Notes under the pieces: generated by a model | Told to the model about the DNA's origin: nothing | What the model saw: only the letters and a program-made list of their open reading frames with translations | The model's database searches: none | Shown: positions 59,701 through 64,000 of the stretch, piece after piece | Numbering within the stretch: the stretch's first letter is position 1 | Layout: each line of letters begins with the position of its first letter | Assembly: GCA_022818135.1 (NCBI GenBank) | Contig: JAFMSR010000008.1 | Location: forward strand, 11,627,399-11,691,398 | Direction: 5' to 3' | DNA length: 64,000 nt | From: Saxidomus purpurata | Taxonomy: Eukaryota > Mollusca > Bivalvia > Venerida > Veneridae | Translations under genes and position numbers: made by a program

Positions 59701-62027
59701 TATTCCGTCCGATTATTTGTCCCACCATCTGTCTAATGACCTACCCTGTCTGTCGTCTTATCCGTCCGTCTGTCAGGCCGTACACTTTGATGTGTATGAG
59801 CTTCATTGCGTCAACAATGTTTTTTTTGCCTTATGTGCTATCTTCATATGAAAACAATGAAGGTTTATTAATAGAAAATAATTCTTCAATATCAGCAAAA
59901 AGTCATTATACTTCAAATTCCCATTCAACTGTTCGCCCAACACGTACGGACAAAAAGACAGACGCACCAGGGCTAATTTCTCCACCTGAATAGCGGTATT
60001 GATCCTTATTATTTTATGATAAATTCTTTGCCGCGTATTTGTAAATAAACGAATGATTCGTCTATGTTGCATGGGGTCACTGGGACGCTCTATTCGAAAA
60101 AAAGGTACAAGAACCCCGTACATAGCTCCCATTTGATTAGGGGAGCAGTATTCGTTAAAGTGCTCCCCAGGGAGCTGTATTCGAAAGGAGCTGTATTCAG
60201 TGTTACACGGCTATTCCTCTTTGATACATTTGTAATAAATCTCATAACGGATTACTTTTTATCCGCAATTATATATTCATCAAAAATTACTGTATGCATT
60301 ACTTTAGAATACACACGCGTAACGATAGATCTGAGGCCAACTAATGCTAAACTGGAATCATACTTCGTCCCAGACGAACACGCACACTGTTCAAACTTCT
60401 TGATATGCAAAAATGATGTATAATTTAAGAGTTTTAGACATTCGAGTGCACAGACGATTAAATATATAGTTTTTCACGCAGGGAAATCATCTCTCAAGAC
60501 TGGATTAGAAATCACCGAATAAACACGAGACTGAAATCGGTTACCAATAATTAATTATGTTTTATTTATATGCGATGCGTTTAGACACCAATGATGCACG
60601 GTTTCGGTCTTAATTTTGTTTTCTGTAATCATTTTTTATATTAGCAGAGTTCTAATATGAATTTGCTTGCTGGGCGAATAACCAACGGCAGATTAGGTTT
60701 ACTTGGTCAAAATTTTTTCATTACGGATGATTTTTTATGTTCAACATCAGCAGAAAGTACCTTTGCATTAACGTTTCTTAAGAAGTATGAGCATAATATT
60801 TATAGCCTAATGTAAACAATGGCTAAATCAAAATTTTATTGCCGTTTCTGCAACATCTAATGAGCACCCCAGTACTAGATTGACAAATCCATTCTTAAAA
60901 TTTATTACGGTAAGGGTGTGAATTATTTATAAATTACAGGCTAGTAACTTGACTGATTTTATACACTTGAGTAGGTTTAATTTGGTAAGTCTGCGTATCA
61001 AGTTTATTTTAATTATTGTTTTGTATATTTTATAGTTTATACATTTGCATACTTTTCCTGTTGACAGAGGAATCGTCCAAAATGCGAGGAGGGACTGGAA
61101 TACAAGATCCAAAACTGTGTTTGGCAGAGATCTACCGCTATAACCTACTGCAAGGCATCTACAGGAACCCATTCAATTTCTTTGCAATGGCCAGATCGAA
61201 TATCCCCGGTGTGTGGACAGACCCTAGAATGTACCCATACCTGTGCGCGAAAGGACTTACCAATTTCAATCTAAATATGGGGGTTAACCAAATGGGCTTG
61301 AACATGAACTGTGAAAACCACGGCATTGAGCCACAACTGTCACATCCACTGTCTGAATACGGCAGTTTTGAGAAGGGAACATACGAGTGTGTGAAATGTA
61401 TGAAACAGTTCAGCACGCCGCACGGGTTAGAAGTACACGTGCGACGGTCACACAGCGGACGACGTCCGTATGCATGCGACGTGTGTAACAAGACGTTTGG
61501 ACACTCCGTTAGTCTTTCACAGCACCGGGCAGTACACACACAAGAAAAAAGTTTCCAGGTATTAAATTTTCTCTTACGTTTCCTTTTATTACATTTTAAA
61601 AACTTGATATTATTCTTGGGATAAAGTGTTATTGAAATTGTGTATTAGTTATTAGTGTCGCAACTAAATTTATCAAATTTAAAAATATTCAGCGGCTGAA
61701 TGTATAAATGGCAAAAACAAACACCTTAATTAACAGCATCACAATTTCTCGGCATGCAGGAAAGAAGCGTTACAATGCATGTTATCATTAATATTCAACT
61801 GTAATTTTATGTTGGACCGTCAGCACAACCCTTTTTGTGCACCATGATAATTTGGTTTTTTGGTATACATTTACAGTGTCAGCAGTGTGGGAAGTCGTTC
61901 AAACGTTCCTCCACATTGTCAACACATCTCCTGATCCACAGCGATACACGGCCCTACCCCTGTCCCTACTGCGGCAAAAGATTTCATCAAAAATCAGATA
62001 TGAAGAAGCACACATATATACACACCG
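56612..62027 (+). CDS. Gfi1: Gfi-1/senseless/PAG-3 family zinc-finger transcriptional repressor, 5' part (exons 1-4 of a longer gene)
   Basis: This is a nuclear DNA-binding repressor. Family members bind AATC-core sites and recruit LSD1/CoREST through an N-terminal SNAG motif; in animals they control sensory-neuron and blood-type cell fates. Exons seen are 56612-56701, 58336-58605, 61068-61558 and 61877-62027. All introns have GT/AG borders with phases 1, 1, 0 and 1 that agree across every junction. Translation gives a Pro/Ser-rich acidic middle, then four C2H2 fingers at about residues 226-249, 255-277, 284-306 and 312-334. Blocks such as [29 protein letters not shown] and [13 protein letters not shown] are hallmark Gfi-1 finger sequence. 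Fingers 5 and 6 are not found by eye in 62028-64000, so the last exon(s) lie beyond the window. Exon 1 contains a one-base frame break within the SNAG codons. Family assignment is near certain; the exon 1 model is somewhat less sure. Confidence 0.93.
57187..57335. mobile_element. Hairpin element in Gfi-1 intron 1
   Basis: 57187-57221 and 57301-57335 are reverse complements at 33 of 35 positions (ATTTGTTTGTTTT..GTGGATATGG). The interior holds a second stem around AGCGCGAAGCGCT (57254-57266). Confidence 0.85.
57517..57644 (+). repeat. 24-bp tandem repeat, about 5.3 copies, in Gfi-1 intron 1
   Basis: The unit is GTATACAATGTGCGTAAATG + CCAT, nearly identical between copies. Because 24 is divisible by three, it gives periodic open frames on the minus strand that are not genes. 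Confidence 0.95.
57925..58189. mobile_element. 265-bp MITE with 66-bp terminal inverted repeats in Gfi-1 intron 1
   Basis: 57925-57990 and 58124-58189 are reverse complements with only a few mismatches, opening GCCCCGTGCTTATAAAA and continuing CTTGAGCACAATCTCATGCT. No target duplication is evident. The element lies 147 bp upstream of exon 2. Confidence 0.88.
58336..58605 (+). CDS. Gfi1: Gfi-1 gene exon 2: Pro/Ser-rich and acidic linker region
   Basis: The acceptor is tttctatcAG before 58336 and the donor is AAAG|GTACAG at 58605/58606. The exon encodes about 90 residues. They include repeated Thr/Pro-rich segments, a run of five serines (SSSSS), the motif MKPFRPWL and then an acidic stretch (DDEDMDEDS). 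Vertebrate Gfi-1 has a comparable PFKPYSW motif between SNAG and the fingers, so MKPFRPW probably corresponds to it (inference). Both borders are phase 1, joining G|AG on each side to give Glu. Confidence 0.85.
59443..60207. mobile_element. 765-bp TIR element with 6-bp target duplication in Gfi-1 intron 2
   Basis: The ends are inverted TGTAACACYGRATACAG, continuing YTCCTTTCG.ATACAGCTCC for about 75 bp, with repeated GAATACAGCTCC words. It is flanked by CGGCTA at 59437-59442 and 60208-60213. The interior is non-coding. Confidence 0.88.
61068..61558 (+). CDS. Gfi1: Gfi-1 gene exon 3: linker plus zinc fingers 1 and 2
   Basis: The acceptor is ttgacAG before 61068 and the donor is TTCCAG|GTATTA at 61558/61559. 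The first about 105 residues are a divergent linker containing [13 protein letters not shown], similar in feel to the pre-finger region of other Gfi-1 proteins. Finger 1 (CVKC...HVRRSH) and finger 2 (CDVC...HRAVH) follow, joined by the linker SGRRPY. The exon ends in phase 0 just before the first cysteine of finger 3. The zinc-binding Cys and His residues of both fingers are intact. Confidence 0.95.
61877..62027 (+). CDS. Gfi1: Gfi-1 gene exon 4: zinc fingers 3 and 4
   Basis: The acceptor is catttacAG before 61877 and the donor is CACACCG|GTAAGT at 62027/62028, close to the donor consensus. The exon encodes [18 protein letters not shown] through KKHTYIHTG, which is fingers 3 and 4. In Gfi-1, fingers 3-5 make the base contacts. 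All zinc ligands are present. The phase-1 end splits the Gly of the TGEKP-type linker, so finger 5 should start in the next exon, outside the window. Confidence 0.95.
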
Positions 62028-64000
62028 GTAAGTTTACATGTTTACGTTACCTCACATACAAAATGAGGTTTTGTTTTTGTGTCTCTAAGAAACTTTCCTG
62101 CAATTACGCAGTCAGTGATTATGACCATAATTATAGCTCATGTGCTTTTTCTTCATAAACGTACAAAACCTTGTATTTTGTTACTTAATATGTAGATAAA
62201 CATATCTGAATTATTTGGGGCTTAAGAAAACCTGTAGTACTGCTTGGACTTGTTGTTGAGATTAATTATTTAAAGGACATAGTGATTTTGTCTGCGTATG
62301 CCGAAGAGTGTGTAGTCACGGTTATTGTCTGAGCCATGCTTTATTTTCTTATGACTATTAACAATCGCAAAACGAAAACAGAAATTAGCCCCACTATTAG
62401 ATATTCAACTACCCCGAGTAAATTTTAAAGTTCTTGGCATTTTTATAAAAAGAAACGGTCAACGTAACTTCCAAGAATGGATTTAAATTTCATTTTCCAA
62501 AAGACAGTCTCGGAAAATGTCCCATTAAATTACCCATTGGAACCGCAAAAACGTCACACGGCGTCGCTGCTGCAGACAGCAATATATAGGAGGCCTTCAG
62601 TGATTTAAAGGTCATCTGTCTCAAAGACGAGAGCTGTTTTCTAACTCAATTAAGGATTCATTAATAAATGGTTTGCACTAATAGTCAATCTTCTTCTCTA
62701 GTTACAGCGCGTAATTGTGAAAAGTTCGCATCCTCGTGCTAAGGTGCGCGTTGTTAATTCCATTTTAAGCCAAATTAGTGCACGTGATAGGTGTAAATAA
62801 AACGAAATACGTCACTTCCTGCTAATATGGTTACCGGTGGAAATTAATCTCAGGGAATTTGATTTAGAAGCTTTATGGCAGTTTAACGGCGCAGAGAATC
62901 CAGAATTCAAAGATTGCAGTGAAATAATACGACTTAGTTTCGATTAGTTCCACGATGCGGAAATTGGGAAATCAGGGAGAGATTTTACAATCTCTGCGAC
63001 TTCTAGCACAACTACATTTTTCTTAGTGAAAAGATTTAGCAACCAAACATTTCAACTGTTTAAAGTGTAGAACGGTCTTGTATAACGACATCTCTGCACA
63101 CACCTGAGCTTTCATGACAGCTTATGTGCAGTCACTTCCTGGCCGTAATTATTTTTATGTATTACCATAAAAAAAGAAAGCTTTATAGACGATATAGGTA
63201 TCGATTTGGCTCTTAGAATTGATTGTATTCAAGGCCTAGCATTCCAGCGTTAGAATGGATTGTATTCAAGGCCTAGCATTCCAGCGTTAGAATGCCTACA
63301 TGTAGCATTCCAGCGTTAGAATGGATTGTATTCAAGGCCTAGCATTCCAGCGTTAGAATGGATTGTATTCAAGGCTTAGCATTCCAGCGTTTTCAGTTAT
63401 TTTAATAAACAACACTGATGTAAAAGTGTTTTGATCCTGTTTGGATACGAGAACTGGTTTGTTAAACAGACGTAAGCGTAAGGCTTATAAGCAAAGTGCG
63501 GGCTATGTGTCTACGAGAATGTTTATATCTAACATTTATAGCATCATAGATGGGAAATCATATTGAGGAATTTTGAAAAATTACTCAACTTAAAATAAGA
63601 AATCTTTTGAAAAATGACAAGGAAACAAGGAAATGACCAGACGACTCATTGTTCTGAAACATTATTATGGCTGAAATATCGATGTGTACATCCAATTTGA
63701 TACTTTAGATGCACTGAAGACTTGGAAGTTTGGAGCATACCGTACAAATGAATGATTATCAGTTTTATAGAACATTTCGCTTAAAAAAAACAACTCTATT
63801 ATGGTTTCTTTTTTCGGTTAAGAAAAATCCAAAGCCAGCATGATGAAATATTTGGAACAACTGTCATAAACAATTCAGTGAAGTGCCAAAACTGTAGCAC
63901 AAGCCCGCAGACAACCCACCGAGGACTCAGATTTGAAGAAATTCAATCATTTTGATTGAACGAAAAGTAAATTGTTTTCTCGCCCTGGCCCTGTCATGAA
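62028..64000 (+). other. Gfi-1 intron 4 (window runs out before the next exon)
   Basis: A consensus donor GTAAGT opens at 62028. No sequence resembling finger 5 or 6 is seen. 62450-62960 contains several homeodomain-type words, an E-box-like GCACGTGA and CTGCTGCAG; it could hold enhancer sequence, but that is only suggestive. Confidence 0.6.
63213..63390 (+). repeat. 37-bp tandem repeat, about 4.5 copies, one truncated
   Basis: The unit is ATTGTATTCAAGGCCTAGCA + TTCCAGCGTTAGAATGG. One copy (about 63293-63320) is shortened and carries CCTACATGTAGC. Confidence 0.93.

Noticed and set aside
61159..61539. Minus-strand 126-codon frame with Cys residues
   Set aside because: Shadow opposite Gfi-1 exon 3.

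Overview
This window reads as animal nuclear DNA, most likely from a bivalve mollusc. It is AT-rich, has spliced coding exons with GT/AG borders, and lacks bacterial-style gene packing. It also carries many repeat types that I know from bivalve genomes: tRNA-derived SINEs, degenerate tandem blocks rich in GGTCA/TGACC, and repeats opening with GCTCACCAGAGCAC. Species cannot be fixed from the sequence.

Only one host protein-coding gene is supported. It is the 5' part of a Gfi-1/senseless/PAG-3 zinc-finger repressor on the + strand. Four exons are visible: 56612-56701, 58336-58605, 61068-61558 and 61877-62027. They carry zinc fingers 1-4, and fingers 5-6 must lie beyond base 64000. Exon 1 hides an N-terminal SNAG repressor motif. 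As written, the frame breaks by one base in an A4/T5 stretch after codon 4, giving MPKSFW-stop. The other frame continues FLVR and then runs in phase into the rest of the protein. This is either an assembly homopolymer error or a real loss of SNAG, and it is the most consequential single observation here.

Everything else is intergenic or intronic and dominated by mobile and repetitive DNA. From 1 to 2.5 kb there are degenerate bivalve repeats with an 84-bp direct duplication. From 2.9 to 7.4 kb lies a 52-bp satellite with internal higher-order duplication (728 bp and about 1.08 kb) and a SINE inserted in one monomer with a 14-bp target duplication. From 10.9 to 27.2 kb there is a series of SINEs, terminal-inverted-repeat (TIR) elements, hairpin elements and foldbacks. 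From 28.0 to 30.8 kb and 43.9 to 47.6 kb lie two dead non-LTR retrotransposons of the same CR1/jockey-like type. From 31.4 to 40.5 kb there are further TIR elements (630 bp with 8-bp duplications; 1186 bp with TTA flanks) and unusual repeat blocks. From 47.6 to 56.3 kb is mostly plain intergenic sequence with one 368-bp foldback. The introns of the Gfi-1 gene themselves hold three inverted-repeat elements and two minisatellites.

No rRNA, functional tRNA, CRISPR or operon was found. The best candidates for undescribed biology are four. The first is the hidden SNAG frame break. The second is a recurring layout of an inverted-repeat hairpin followed about 75-120 bp later by TGACGTCA palindromes (16.1, 18.7, 21.0 and 22.8 kb). 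The third is a pair of unrelated TIR elements that share TGT...ACA ends and 6-bp duplications. The fourth is a 750-bp block at 37.0-37.77 kb built from three recurring words.
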